64,000 nt of DNA from NCBI GenBank assembly GCA_025201765.1, contig MU623397.1, positions 62,001-126,000 of the forward strand, given 5' to 3'. Below, piece after piece: positions 1 through 11,700 of this stretch; the stretch's first letter is position 1; each line of letters starts with the position of its first letter. Position numbers and translations under genes: made by a program. Under the pieces are notes generated by a model that did not search any database, was not told the origin of the DNA, and saw only the letters and a program-made list of their open reading frames with translations. The stretch comes from Daldinia sp. FL1419 (Eukaryota; Ascomycota; Sordariomycetes; Xylariales; Hypoxylaceae).

Positions 1-2
1 CG

Positions 3-1025
3 GAACCCGGACTTCGTGCCCTCTCGGGCCGGACCGCTCCGACTCGTGAACGGATAGACGCCACTGCTCTCGAAAATCTAATGATGGCAGAGGCTATTAG
101 GCTAAGTCTAGCGGACGAGGAAGAGCGACGAAAGAAAGCTGAAAAGGAAGCCCGCAAAGAGGCTAAGAAACGAGAGAAGGAGGAACGAAAGTCTGCCAAA
201 AAGAAGGGAGACGTGTACGGAGGTACTAGCAGCGCGAGCGCGAGTTCTCTTAGTCTAGGATTCGGGCGAAAGCGAGGTAATAGTGCCACTAGCAACTTGC
301 GCACAGAATCAAGCACAGCTGCTCCGACTGGCGGCGGCCCTGCAACTCCGGTCCCCAACTCGGGTTCGACTTCGCCCTCGAACGATAAAGGAAAAGCAGT
401 CGACCGTAGTGAAAACGAAGATGGCCAATCAAGTGGCCCAGGAATTACGTCTCTACCAATTCCCGTCCCCTCGCAGCCTTCCCGGGGATCGTCGCATCTT
501 CGTCAGATGAGCAACGCCAGCTCTGTTAGCTCTAGTGGGGTTGAAAGTACGCCCGCCAGTTATACCGCCACACATCCGAATGCCGAGGGCGAAGATCCAC
601 GATCCAGCGGCCTTAGCTTGGCCGCGCGCAGCGAGGAGGGTGATAATGCGAATTCAGAACCCATGTTCAACTTCAGAAGCTTAGCGGAGATGGTTGGCGT
701 TCCTCTAGACGGTGAGGCCCAATCACCCGGAAGCGAGGAAGTGAGTCCGGGAAGCAAGCCAGGCGAAGCTGAAGAAGCCCACGGCGAGCACATAGAGCAT
801 GTCGCAGATCAGCCGGTTAAAGAAGGAGATAAGAAAGAAAACCTACCCAAACTTGATACCCGCCAAAGCAGCCAGAATACGGAAGAAAAGAAGGAAGAAA
901 ATGCTGCACCGCCGCAATTGATGGTTACCCCCGAAACCCCAGCGCCCACCAACGATGAGGAAGGGGATTCCAAGCAAATCGGGCATGTTAACATGGCGGA
1001 GAAGCCGCAAGAGGTCGCTCAATAG
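3..1025 (+). CDS. sip5: Sip5-like protein, C-terminal part (5' end outside window)
   Basis: The reading frame is open from base 3, before the first internal ATG at 81, so this is the 3' part of a longer gene cut by the window edge. The conserved block is around ENLMMAEAIRLSLADEEERR (about residues 24-43 of the visible part), followed by a Lys/Glu-rich helix. This resembles the C-terminal region of fungal Sip5, a protein that in yeast interacts with the Snf1 kinase/Reg1 phosphatase system. The rest is Ser/Pro/Glu/Lys-rich and looks disordered, ending EVAQ-stop. Any zinc-finger part would lie upstream, outside the window. The family call rests on recognition of the acidic/basic helix motif; the signalling role is inferred from the family. 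It converges with the ARA2-like gene. Confidence 0.72.
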   Translation, partial: EPGLRALSGRTAPTRERIDATALENLMMAEAIRLSLADEEERRKKAEKEARKEAKKREKEERKSAKKKGDVYGGTSSASASSLSLGFGRKRGNSATSNLRTESSTAAPTGGGPATPVPNSGSTSPSNDKGKAVDRSENEDGQSSGPGITSLPIPVPSQPSRGSSHLRQMSNASSVSSSGVESTPASYTATHPNAEGEDPRSSGLSLAARSEEGDNANSEPMFNFRSLAEMVGVPLDGEAQSPGSEEVSPGSKPGEAEEAHGEHIEHVADQPVKEGDKKENLPKLDTRQSSQNTEEKKEENAAPPQLMVTPETPAPTNDEEGDSKQIGHVNMAEKPQEVAQ

Positions 1026-1961
1026 ACCTCTTCTCGTTGATATTTAACTATTGCTGCCAGGGTGGTGTTCGGTCAGGGTGATACGTAGGTCTAGAGACCA
1101 TGGATATCCGCATTAACGGGGAGGTAGGCACTGTTGACTTTCTCTAGTTCGGAGTTGAGGGTTGTATACATAGATGGTTGGCATTCACAGGCGATATAAG
1201 TTAATTCTCCTGAAGCAGACCGGCATAGTACGAGGAGGGCTTAACCCCTCGGTTGAAGTAAAGATCTCTCGGCGAGCCTTAGTTTTTTCTCCCAATGTAC
1301 CAAGCGTTCTCGCGAATAACTGGTGGCATTCGGTGGTATCTGTGGCTGTACCAACTCAGTAGAGCTAACTTCGATTTAAAAAGCGGATGGTATCACTTGT
1401 AAATGGGATAACTATGCCTCGCCTTACACGTCTGTATAGGTGTCTATTTAGTTCAGTGCAGAGTAGTAATACTCGAATGCTGGCGTCTTGTTTTATAGCG
1501 AGTACTTGGATGAGCTAGTTAGATATCAACACGAATTGCAATTCCAACTCTACAAGATTGTCACGAGTTGAGATAACTCCCAATATTCCAATCTTCTCGC
1601 GTAATGCTCGTCTGAATATTATTCGAATAGAATTCATGCGCTAGCTACACCACGGAAACGCGCTTGGACGTTACACTTCTAGAGCTGTAGGAATTGTTTT
1701 TTTATAGAATACATGCAGCAATAATATAAAGCTTGCTCATTCACGGGGCGTCGCCTTAATGGCTTTATTACCCCGGATCCCGTTTCGCAGACTGGGAGCT
1801 AAAATCGTAAAGGCTATAATGCCTCAACAGGTGTAGAATCTCCATCGTCGAATCCTCATAGATGCTCGGAGCTCCGATAAAAGGTATACCATCCATGTTA
1901 ACCCCGGGCCAATTCCCGCGCTGAAGGATTTTCGTGGATTATGATACGTAGATTGAAATGG
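1026..1961. other. Convergent intergenic region
   Basis: This holds the 3' ends of two convergent genes and no convincing gene. A 62-codon open frame at 1174-1362 has no recognisable motif or coding character. There are a few T runs around 1698-1706 and AATAAT/AATATAAA-like signals around 1721-1730, as expected in fungal 3' UTRs. Confidence 0.5.
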
Positions 1962-3203
1962 TTAAACAACGGATAACGGCAGCTCCTCAACGTTTACACT
2001 CACATTGGATTTGGCGGCGTGCTTGACGAGAATCCCGTCGTTGGGCGTAGTGCCAACCTCGGCAGGCTTTCTCGCGTTGACGAAGCCGGGTTCGGGACTA
2101 TTCCAGCTGTAGTCTTTCCACTGGCCTAAGACTTCCCACATCTTTTCTACAACTTCTTGGATCTTTTGGCGACGATCCAAGCTCCATTGCCTTCGTTTTG
2201 CCTGCTCCACGTCTGATGTCTTGGGTTCGAAACCTTCTACTACGCTTTGGAATACGCGACATGTTTCTTCTAGCTCGGGGACGCTGGAGATTCCCATGAC
2301 ACTTACGCCGACTCGTCGTCCATCGGGAAGTTTTGATATTCGGCCGCCTTTAGATGCGCCGACTCTAGACCAGTTATCTAGTGCCCATCGTATGGCGACA
2401 ACTTCTAATTTCTCATCCGCATCCGACGCAATGGATACCAGGTCCTGGCACGTCTTTCTTAGCCCCTCTGGGCTCGGGTGCCACGAAGCTAGGGGTCCGG
2501 TGGCAGCACCTCTAGTCGTTAGCAAGCCCATGTTAAGCATGCTAGCGTTAAGAACGACGTCGACTCCCGCGCCTTCGAAACGTACCATAGCTGAAGTGCC
2601 CAGTGTCGTGTTCTGTATGGTATAATGGCCGTAGCTCAAAACGGCATCAAGAGGTTCGCCCGTCTCGCAGAGAACCATTTCGGCTAGAGCGCATAGCTTC
2701 TCGACAGGATATCCGCTAATACCGACGTAGCGGATTATGCCCTCGGCACGTAGGCGCCGCAGTTCGCATACAGCAGCCAGCACTTCCAGGGGCGAGACGA
2801 ACTCGACATCGTGCATATAAACTAAGTCCAGATAGCTAGTATGCAGGCGTTCGAGACTCCGCAGTACCGAGTAACGAACCCAGGCCGGGCTATAATCGAA
2901 AACGTCAGAGGCGATACGGCCAGCTTTGGTGACGAGGAAGTAGGAGGAACGGGGATACGCCGCGGCGACAGAGGGATGAGCTAGGGCATCGCCCAAGATA
3001 AGTTCCGAGGGACCGTAGTACGGCGACGTATCGAAAGCGCGGACGCCGAGGTCGAGGGCACGCGATACGATGGAAATAGCTGGGAGGTCGTAGGGGTTAG
3101 GGTTGTACTGCGTGTTAAAGGTGGCCGTGCCCATGATTAGAGGAGGGATGGAATCGTGGAGGGGCCGGCTCGGCGGAGTAGAGTCCGGGGGGAGGGAACC
3201 CAT
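1962..3203 (-). CDS. ara2: D-arabinose 1-dehydrogenase, aldo/keto reductase family (Ara2-like)
   Basis: The product is an aldo/keto reductase expected to oxidise D-arabinose to D-arabinono-1,4-lactone with NAD(P), a step towards D-erythroascorbate. It is cytosolic with no signal peptide. I choose the ATG at 3203 (MGSLPP, 413 aa). An in-frame ATG at 3284 would add 27 residues encoded largely by a tandem 9-bp repeat and is less likely. From the chosen start the AKR tetrad is visible: D58 and Y63 in FDTSPYYGPSE, K93 in FLVTKAGR, and H131 in LVYMHDVE. The MGTATFN opening and ISGYPVEKL segment match the Ara2/L-galactose dehydrogenase subgroup. The C-terminal tail after about residue 370 is poorly conserved. 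No intron is needed. Family identity is strong; the exact substrate is inferred. Confidence 0.85.
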   Translation of the reverse strand: MGSLPPDSTPPSRPLHDSIPPLIMGTATFNTQYNPNPYDLPAISIVSRALDLGVRAFDTSPYYGPSELILGDALAHPSVAAAYPRSSYFLVTKAGRIASDVFDYSPAWVRYSVLRSLERLHTSYLDLVYMHDVEFVSPLEVLAAVCELRRLRAEGIIRYVGISGYPVEKLCALAEMVLCETGEPLDAVLSYGHYTIQNTTLGTSAMVRFEGAGVDVVLNASMLNMGLLTTRGAATGPLASWHPSPEGLRKTCQDLVSIASDADEKLEVVAIRWALDNWSRVGASKGGRISKLPDGRRVGVSVMGISSVPELEETCRVFQSVVEGFEPKTSDVEQAKRRQWSLDRRQKIQEVVEKMWEVLGQWKDYSWNSPEPGFVNARKPAEVGTTPNDGILVKHAAKSNVSVNVEELPLSVV

Positions 3204-3206
3204 TAT

Positions 3207-3233
3207 GATGGAAGTGATGGAAGTGATGGAAGT
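3207..3233. repeat. Tandem 9-bp repeat beside the ara2 start codon
   Basis: Three exact copies of GATGGAAGT lie 4 bp upstream (in gene direction) of the chosen ATG at 3203. Read as coding they give a repeated Thr-Ser-Ile tripeptide, which is the reason for preferring the downstream start. Confidence 0.85.
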
Positions 3234-3589
3234 GTTTCTTTCTATTTCTCTATTCCGTCTTGGATGATACGATGCGAACCGCAAACGAACGGGTGGTCTA
3301 CGTATATGAGGAAGAAGAACAAGAGGTTGGCGACGGATGGGAGATAATCAAAAGGGGGATATTAGATATTAAGAGAAATAGATCAGATTGTATAAAAACC
3401 GTAAGCTGGTTATCGTATCGCAAAGACTATAAATATAAAGTCGAGGGATTTTCAGGGTCCCGGCAGGTGAAAGTGGGGGACGGAACTCGAGACTATACTA
3501 TATTCTCGTCTAGTGGAAAAGGGGTTTAGATCGATCTAGATGGGAAGAGGCAAAGTAGTTGATCAAGCAGTTCTATTAGGGTGTCTTTT

Positions 3590-3708
3590 GGGGGGGGGGG
3601 GGGGGGGGGGGGGGTTTGATGACAAAAATTTATTAAAAAAAAAAAATTTGTTGTTAAATTAGAAATTAGTGAGGACTTGAACGACACCACAANNNNNNNN
3701 NNCGCCCG

Positions 3709-3767
<59 letters not shown>
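3590..3767. other. Assembly gap flanked by poly-G and poly-C runs
   Basis: A run of 25 G (3590-3614), about 78 bp of ordinary sequence, ten N (3693-3702) and then, after CGCCCG, a run of 59 C (3709-3767). Long G and complementary C runs around a fixed-length N block look like artefactual extension of contig ends joined in a scaffold. The true length and sequence here are unknown. Confidence 0.85.
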
Positions 3768-3768
<1 letters not shown>

Positions 3769-4165
3769 TTCTTGTCCGACAAGTTGTTAACTAAAATAAT
3801 ATGTTGGTCATGATCGTTACAGTGTCGTCGTCATGGACACGGACCCGGACATCGTTCATAGCTGAGTGATGTTTTAAAATACCATCCTACGCGAGGGATG
3901 ATATTCTGAGTAACGTACGAACGGGACCGGCGGAATGGTTTTTTTTTTCTTTTTTTGGGCTTATTTCTGCAAGCGGTCCAAAGACGGGATGTGGATGGAT
4001 GAGGAGAGATGCTAGCGCTGCAATACAGAGGATGTCTCACATGAAAATTCATGTACGTAAGATAGGTATTACGTATAGGTATCTAAGATGGATATCACTT
4101 ACTTATGTACCTCTATGTCCAGCATGTACCTACCTAACTTAAGTATGTCAGCGGGCATGTGTTAG
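3768..4165. other. Intergenic sequence between gap and TIR element
   Basis: This is ordinary-composition sequence. A 73-codon minus-strand frame at 3831-4052 includes a poly-lysine stretch from a T run and shows no domain. There are several short GTAGGTA/GTACCTA words near 4080-4165, the dispersed motif seen throughout the window. Confidence 0.4.
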
Positions 4166-4204
4166 GTACAGTCATGGGACAAAAAAACCGCGCACCTCAA
4201 ATTT
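4166..4204 (+). repeat. Left terminal inverted repeat of the 762-bp element
   Basis: A 39-nt arm (including GTA of the target/flank) matching the reverse complement of 4895-4933 except at two transition positions. Confidence 0.9.
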
Positions 4205-4930
4205 ATATATATATAGTTTCAATAATTCCTTTTAATATCATAATATATAGATATTAATAATATATATATATAAAGTTATATTAAAATTTATTGTAGATTT
4301 TATTTATGAGGTTAATTTTTAGAAAGAATTAATAGAAAAATTATAAAAAATAGGTTATTATATAATGGATTTTAAATAAAATATAGAAATTATTTTAAAC
4401 CCCAAAAGATTATTTTAAAATCTTAAAAAATATATTTATATAAAGTTTAAGTATTTATTTATATATATAAAGTTTTTTACATTAAAATAATTTAGATTAA
4501 TTAAATTATATTTAGTTGAATATGGTATGTTTTATAGAAAAACGTAGATTTTTTATCAAAATCCCTAAAACATATATATTTCAAAAGCTTATAACTTACT
4601 CAATTTTATACTTATAATGTTAAGGAAAGTGATTATATATATATAATTACTTAAAATTTATATTTATAATTTTTTTCAAATTTATCTTATATCGTATATA
4701 ACTTTATATTAATTATATTTTATACAAAAAACTAGACTTACTTATATCAACTATTTTAATCGTAATTTTACATAATAATAAATATAAAAAATCAGAAATA
4801 AATATTTTATTAATTAAATAATTTAAAATAAAAAACCAATCAATTTTATCTATTTTCTATATTAAATTATTTAAATTCGAATGTTAGGGGTACGAAATTT
4901 GAGGTGTGCGGTTTTTTTGTCCCATAACTG
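4169..4930. mobile_element. RIP-degraded TIR DNA transposon, 762 bp, with TA target duplication
   Basis: Both ends carry the same inverted sequence: CAGT-Y-ATGGGAC-A7-CCGC-R-CACCTC-AAATTT (CAGT outermost). The only two differences between the arms, Y and R, are transitions. The element is flanked by TA on each side (4167-4168 and 4931-4932). The interior is extremely AT-rich with no usable reading frame. TA duplication and CAGT-type ends are typical of the Tc1/mariner superfamily. The length suggests a non-autonomous or internally deleted copy. Superfamily is inferred from the ends only, since no transposase is readable. Confidence 0.8.
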
Positions 4931-4933
4931 TAC
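4895..4933 (-). repeat. Right terminal inverted repeat of the 762-bp element
   Basis: A 39-nt arm, the reverse complement of 4166-4204 with two transition differences. Confidence 0.9.
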
Positions 4934-6890
4934 ATCTTCCTAGCTCAATGTATTATAGTCCTCTTCCGATTTAAACCAACTTTGGATGGGAATTATCTTA
5001 GCAAGCTTAGACTAGAGATTTTTAACCAGCTACTACAATTACCACTTAATCTGGTTCATGTAGATATATCTATGGGACTATACATACTATTGCAAAAATT
5101 TTAATTTAAAATATAAAACTAATATTTTAAACTTATTATTTAAAATTATTATATAAAATAATCCTTATTATTTATAAAAATAATTAATATTAAATAATAA
5201 AAATAGATATTCTTAATTTGTAAATGTTCAGAAATAATAATAATTAATATAAAATTTTGTATTTAATTTTTATATAATATAATAAAAAATAAAAATATTA
5301 TATATAATTAGGAAATTTAGGTTATTATTTAAAATATTATTTAATTTCTATTTTTATTAAATAATAATAAAATAATGAAAAACTTTATTTATTTTATATA
5401 AATTATAAAGGTTAATAATAAATATTTTAAAACCCATTAATATTTTTCCCAATTTCTTTATTATGATATTAAGATATTATTAGATTTAAGGAGTAAAAAT
5501 ACATATATTTACTTTTATATAATATTTAATAATAATATAACTAATAATGTTTTAATTAATCTTAAATTTCATTAATAATTTAAAAATAATTTTTTTTAAT
5601 TTTGAATATATTCGTATTATTATTTAAAAATTTAGTTCTTTATTTGATTTTTTATTTGATTTTTAATATTATTCAAATTAATAAACAAATATATTATAAT
5701 ATGTAATCGCAAGCTTAGAATATATCTCCTAAGGGTATACCTCCTAAAGGTATATTTCCTAAACTTAAAATCGATGTTGCATTTAGATTGAATTCACTTA
5801 GAATTTAAATATATGGTTCGCGTTGGAAGATAATTAGGCTAAGGATAAATGCGAACGGTTTAAGATTAAGGTTCAGGATTCTTGGAATACATTAACAAGT
5901 AATTTAAAAATATTAATTATACCTTATAAGTTAAAGAAGCAGTAAATTAATTTATTAATAAACATATTAATATATTTAATACATTTAATATATTTAATAC
6001 ATTTAATATTTTTAATATTTTTAATATTTTTAATATAATTTATTACATATAAACAAGCACATTCTTACCTCAGATTAGGAAATGGTTTTTGATGGGTATG
6101 GTATATCAAGGATCTAATTGGCTGAAAAGTACTGTGGCATAAAAGATACAAAAACCGTCCTCCTAGTCTGAGCCCCACTGAGATAAGATGGGAAAGGACG
6201 TATCGAAATCTCAAACGGATCAAATGGAAACTACGATATGCGAGATAAGAATGAAAAAAAAAAAAAAAAAAAAAAAGAAAGTCCAAAAGGAAACCAAAAA
6301 TCTAATCACGTCATCTAAACTCAATCTTGCCCTATCAGCGATCTTTTCCCCCTTGCTTTTGCTTTAATCCGCATACGGTTTAACCCATGTGGCGCCGCTG
6401 CTGCGGTACTGCGGTACTTGCCGAGAAGGAGAACAGGGAGATACCTAGGAGATAGTGTTATTTTTTTTTTAATTTTTTATATATATCTATCTATTTATCT
6501 GATTATTGATTGATTATAATATGATTATAGAAATCAGATAGACAGAATAAATTAAATGTAAAAAGTGGTCAGGTAAATCAGACTTATACTTCTATATATT
6601 ATCCATTAAATACCTATAATAGGACTAACGTCTACAATATAACTACCTAGGTAACCCAAGATATTTTAGAATATCTAGCTCAATCCTACCTAGAAGCCCA
6701 TCTCCATCTCCATCACAAGAAATTATTATACTTCCATAGGTACCTACGTAGGTACCTATGTAAACGCGGCAACCCGCAGGTCAAACATCGTCACATGTTT
6801 CAATCCCCTAAAATCAAGCCTCAGCCCTCCGCACCCCTCCGGGATGATCGTCTCCAAAAACCCAAGTTGAAACCGTTGGGATGCCGGACT
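4934..6890. other. AT-rich, gene-free stretch between two transposons
   Basis: About 5086-6060 is extremely AT-rich and probably a RIP-eroded repeat, but I found no terminal repeats or coding relic. At 5960-6045 there is an imperfect tandem of TTAATA(T/C)A(T)TT-type units. From 6061 the composition becomes normal. A 22-24 nt A run lies near 6253, and short open frames here (such as 6065-6286 minus) depend on that homopolymer. Confidence 0.6.
6735..6760. repeat. 26-bp perfect palindrome of the dispersed AGGTACCT family
   Basis: The half-site CATAGGTACCTAC is followed immediately by its exact reverse complement. It lies about 130 bp upstream of the copia element, in non-AT-rich intergenic sequence. 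Similar but less perfect words occur in most intergenic regions of the window. Confidence 0.85.
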
Positions 6891-6895
6891 AAACA

Positions 6896-7111
6896 TAATG
6901 GTTGAATGTTACCAGGCATCATAGACCCCTGTAGCAAGTAAAGGAGGTATTATATAATTAGTATATTATATATATAAGGGTTTTAAACCTGTTAAGCTCA
7001 AAATAGATAGCTTTCCTCCTTAGGATTTATAAATATATAAGTCTTACTATATTATTTTATTTATTATTTGTTTTCATTATTATTTTTCTTATACATATGT
7101 TTAGTCCAATA
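6896..7111 (+). repeat. 5' LTR of the copia element
   Basis: 216 bp; ends in TA where the 3' copy ends in CA, consistent with a C-to-T change. It begins TA, probably from TG. It is gap-free against the 3' LTR. Confidence 0.9.
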
Positions 7112-9372
7112 TTAATCAATATTATTTAAATATAGTAATATAGATTAACAAGGAAGAATCATTATTATAACAATTTGGAAAACTTTATTGTAACAATATA
7201 AGCAATAATAATACCTTGTCTTTTATTAAACCCCTTTTTTATAACAGATCATCATTATTCTACATTATTATAAAAACCTTCTTTTAAATTCCTATTATTT
7301 TATTATAATTAAAATTTATTACTTCCTTATTTTATAATATTATAAAGAAAGTAATTAGAGAAATTAATTTAAGATTAATCTTTTAATAATAAAATATTTT
7401 CTAATTAAAAAAATATAAATAAATTAAGAAAATTATTTAAATATATTTTTAAATAACTTATATTAATATAATAATTTGATTACAATTTAATAAAATTTGA
7501 AATAATAAATTTTAAAAATATTATAATATAATAAAAAATAATTTGGGTATTATATGTTTTAGTTGATTAAAAAGAAATTAATTGGGATTAAATTTACATT
7601 TAAATAATTAATAAAATATTAAATAAATTTAAGGAATATTTTAAAGGTTTTTTAAATATAGATTTTATAAAATTATTAAGGTAAATTTAATTAATATTAA
7701 AAATAATATTAATAAAAAAAGATATATATATAGGAAAAAATAATATTAATTTTTTTGTAGTTTTTAAATTTCTTTTAATTAAAGATAAACTATTCCTGTG
7801 GAATTATAAAGAATTTGAAGAAGTTAGATTAAGGTGGCCAATAATAACAACATAAAAAATCTTAATTTATAAAATTAATAAAAGAATAGTTTACCTTAAT
7901 TTTACTTATTTTATAAATTCAAAAATATCAATATAATAATAATTAAAAATTTTTAACCCAATAATATTTATAAATTAAATCCTATATTCAAATTATATTC
8001 CTAATCCTAATATTATTTTTTTTAATATACTTACCATTTAATTATAATATATATTAATTATTTTATATAGAAAATAACCTATTCCTCTTTTATAATATTT
8101 ATTATACCAATAACCTTCTTTACCCTATCTTAATATATTATATATTAATTAAAATTAATAAAAAATATTAATTTAATAATATTTATTTTTTTAATAATAA
8201 ACACCAAATTATTAATATTTATTTAATTAACAAAAAATATTAATTTTTTAATATTTAATTAACTAACAAAAAATATTAAATATTTAATATTTATTATTTT
8301 AATAAAGAAATTAAAATAATTAATAATTAATATATATTATATCCCCTTTTTTTCTTTATATTCCATAAGGACCTCTTTTATTCTATCTAATATTAAAAAA
8401 TAATTCTAATTACAATATTAATTTTATACAAAAATAATAATAATTTCTTTCCCTTCCAGGAAATAGATTTAAACCCCCTAAACTACCACCAACTAATCCA
8501 TTCCTACCTCCAAAACCACCTCCACAATCAAATATAAAAACCTAACCTAATAAAAGATATAATTCTTTTTACCCAATAATATAATTACCTAAATTTATAA
8601 GTAACTTACTAGGATAAACCCTTATACCAATTAAAAATATTTATTATCAAATTTTCTATAAAATTCCTCCCTAATAAATATCCAATAAAATATATTTATC
8701 TATTATAATAAACCATTTCAAAAAAATCTAAAACAAAGAACTCAACTACACAAATAAATTATACAATATCCTTAAAATAAAATTTCAATTTTTTTTAAAC
8801 ATATACTACTTAAAAAGAATATAATAAATATAATTTCATACCCTATTCTCCATTATTTTCTCTAAAAGAATAATATTATACTTTATCCATAAAATTCTTT
8901 AACACTAATACTTTACAAATATATATCTAACCATAAAACAATATTTCAATACTAAACAAAATAAGATTTAATATTATTATAATTAAATTATTATAATTTT
9001 TTTAAATATTAAAACAAAAAAACAAAATTAAGAGAAAAATAATATTTAAATTTTTAAAAATTTTATTAATAAATTATTATTATATTAAAAAACATTTAAT
9101 TTAGAATTTAAAGAAGAATAATAATTTATAGTAATAATTTAACATATTTATTAATTATTATTTAAATTCCAATTTAATCTTTTCAAATCAACAATTTAAA
9201 TTAAAGAATTAATTAATAAACTCTAAACATTAATTAAAAACTATAATTTAATAAAAGGAATAAAATAATTCTTAATTAAAAAAAATAATAATTATAAAAA
9301 TAATATATTTTATATTAAATATAAATATTATTATAATAATAAAAATAATAAATATAATTCTAAATAATCTTT

Positions 9373-9480
9373 AAAAGTATGGAAGTGTTATTATTGGGTA
9401 TATAAGAAGGAAGGATGTTGGTTTACCATATACCCAAAATACGAATGTAAGAAAGTTAGAGAAAAATGGAAAGCCAAAAA
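9373..9480 (+). pseudogene. Relic of copia gag/zinc-knuckle region
   Basis: An open patch inside the AT-rich element reads KVWKCYYWVYKKEGCW, which fits the fungal copia C-x2-C-x3-4-GCW knuckle with the second Cys changed to Trp/Tyr by RIP-type transitions. It is followed by a Lys-rich stretch (KKVREKWKAKKDFF). It is a fragment only, with stops on both sides. Confidence 0.6.
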
Positions 9481-11700
9481 AGATTTTTTTAAAAAGAATT
9501 ATTTAACATTCCTAATTAACTATAAAGGATTTATAAATATAGATTTAAAGATTGATTAATTAAAAAATAAAAAAACTAATTTATAAATTAATTTAGATAA
9601 TAATAATAAGTTATTTATAATTATAATTTATTTATTTAATTAAACCTTTTAATATTATATTAATAACCTTTTTCTACCTAATAATTTAAAATGGGATTCC
9701 ATTTTTATTCTAAATAGATATATTAAGAATATATTTTAGAATATTATGTTTAATATTGGAACAATTTATATATTAATTGTTAGGAAAGGTTAATATTTTA
9801 TTCTTATTAATGAATACCTAAATAAGAACTTAAAAATAAATATTAATTAAATTAAAGAAACCAATATTAAATTTAATAATAAATTATTTATTAAATTATT
9901 TAAAATAATTATTATTAATATTCTTATTAGGTAAATAAATTTTTATATTATGGAAATTAATATTTTATTCTTTTTTTTTTTTAAAAATATAAATTAATTA
10001 GGAATATACCTTAATAATATAATTAATTAATTAATTTATAAAGATAATATAATAATTAAAATTATATAAAAATGGGGATATTTATAATTTTATTTTAAAA
10101 ATATCATTTTCTTTATAAAAATTAAATTATAATAATTACATATTTATTTTGATTACCCATCAGTTAATAAGCTATATATCCTATTAAATAAAATAAATCA
10201 CAATATCAATATTAATAATATTAAAGAAATTAATAAATTTTGTTACTATTGCTAAATTAAAGGTAAAGTTTTATAATGATTTAAATTTAATTTAAAAAAC
10301 CCTAATTTAAATTTTAATTATGAAATAATTATTAATATTATATATTTTAACGAATGTCCTATTTTACATATAATTAATGTAATTATTAGATTCTAAATAA
10401 TATACTTCATAAAGATAATTTTAGTTAAAGAAATTTAAGAAATGTTTAAATAATGTTGGATTAATACCTACCTTAGACTTCCTAATATAATTACTTATAA
10501 TATTAATACCAACTTTAATAATATTAAATTTAAGAATAAAATACGTATTGTAAGAATTATTTATTATTAAATATCAATAAAAGTTTATTAATTTATTAAT
10601 AAAGTAAAAAAATATCATAACCTTATTTATAAAATTTATAAAATTATTATAGATAAGTTTTAAAGCTTTAATTCAAGAATATTACAATTATAAATGGTTA
10701 TTAAAGTAGTAAATAATATTATTAACCTAAATAACTTAATCCTTACCCTTCTAATCTTCAATATATATTCTAGAATTAATATAAATTTATTATTTATCCC
10801 TTTTTAAATTATAAAAACATAAGTTATTTAAAAGGTAATAATTAAAATTAAAAAGATTAAATTATAACAATTAATCAGAGATACTTTGAATATAAGGAAC
10901 AGTTTAAATATCTAAAAGATCCTACTTATATCATTCCTAATAAACAACAAGGTTCTAATTTATCAAAAAAAGGGTAGTTAGAAAGGCCCTTATAAAATAA
11001 TTATAATTATTAATAAAAATATAATTATTATTTTAAATATATTTAATAGAATATCTACATTTAAGAATTTTTATATTAAACCTTATGTGCAATTAAAGGA
11101 AGTATTTATACTTATTAAGTAATTAAAATTTGAATTACTTAAGTCTAATTTCAACCTTAACAATTATAAATTCATTTTAGAAGAAGAACTTATATATATT
11201 AATAACTTTTTTTATATAATTATAATATATTTTTCTAATAAAAAACGAATTAATTTTACTTTAACCTTCCAATTATAAATAAATAAAAAGATAATTACAC
11301 TTAAAAAGTTATACGAAATATTAGATTTGAAAGAATTGAATATTTTATTTGAAAATAACATTTTATAATTAAAAATATATAATTTAGCAATATATTAAAA
11401 TATTATATTATTTAAATTATGAATAGTTTGTGAAATTAAGGGCAAAAATATTCCTTTTTTATATAAGAAGTTGAAATTAGTAATCCAAGGTTATAATAAC
11501 TTTGATAAAGAATTTATTATAATTTATGTATTTATTATCCAAAAGGTTAATTAATATTTTATATTAATTTTAATATTATTTTTACATTAATAAAAGATAA
11601 AAATTATAATATAAAATATTATTATAATATATATTTAATTTAAAATATTGATGTAACAAACAATTTATATATATTTGCTAATTAAATTAAAAAATAAATA

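Noticed and set aside
3203..3284. Upstream in-frame start for the ara2-like gene
   Set aside because: The added 27 residues are mostly encoded by the GATGGAAGT tandem repeat and do not resemble the family's N-terminus.
6065..6286. 73-codon minus-strand frame with poly-Phe start
   Set aside because: It is created by a long A run and has no motif.
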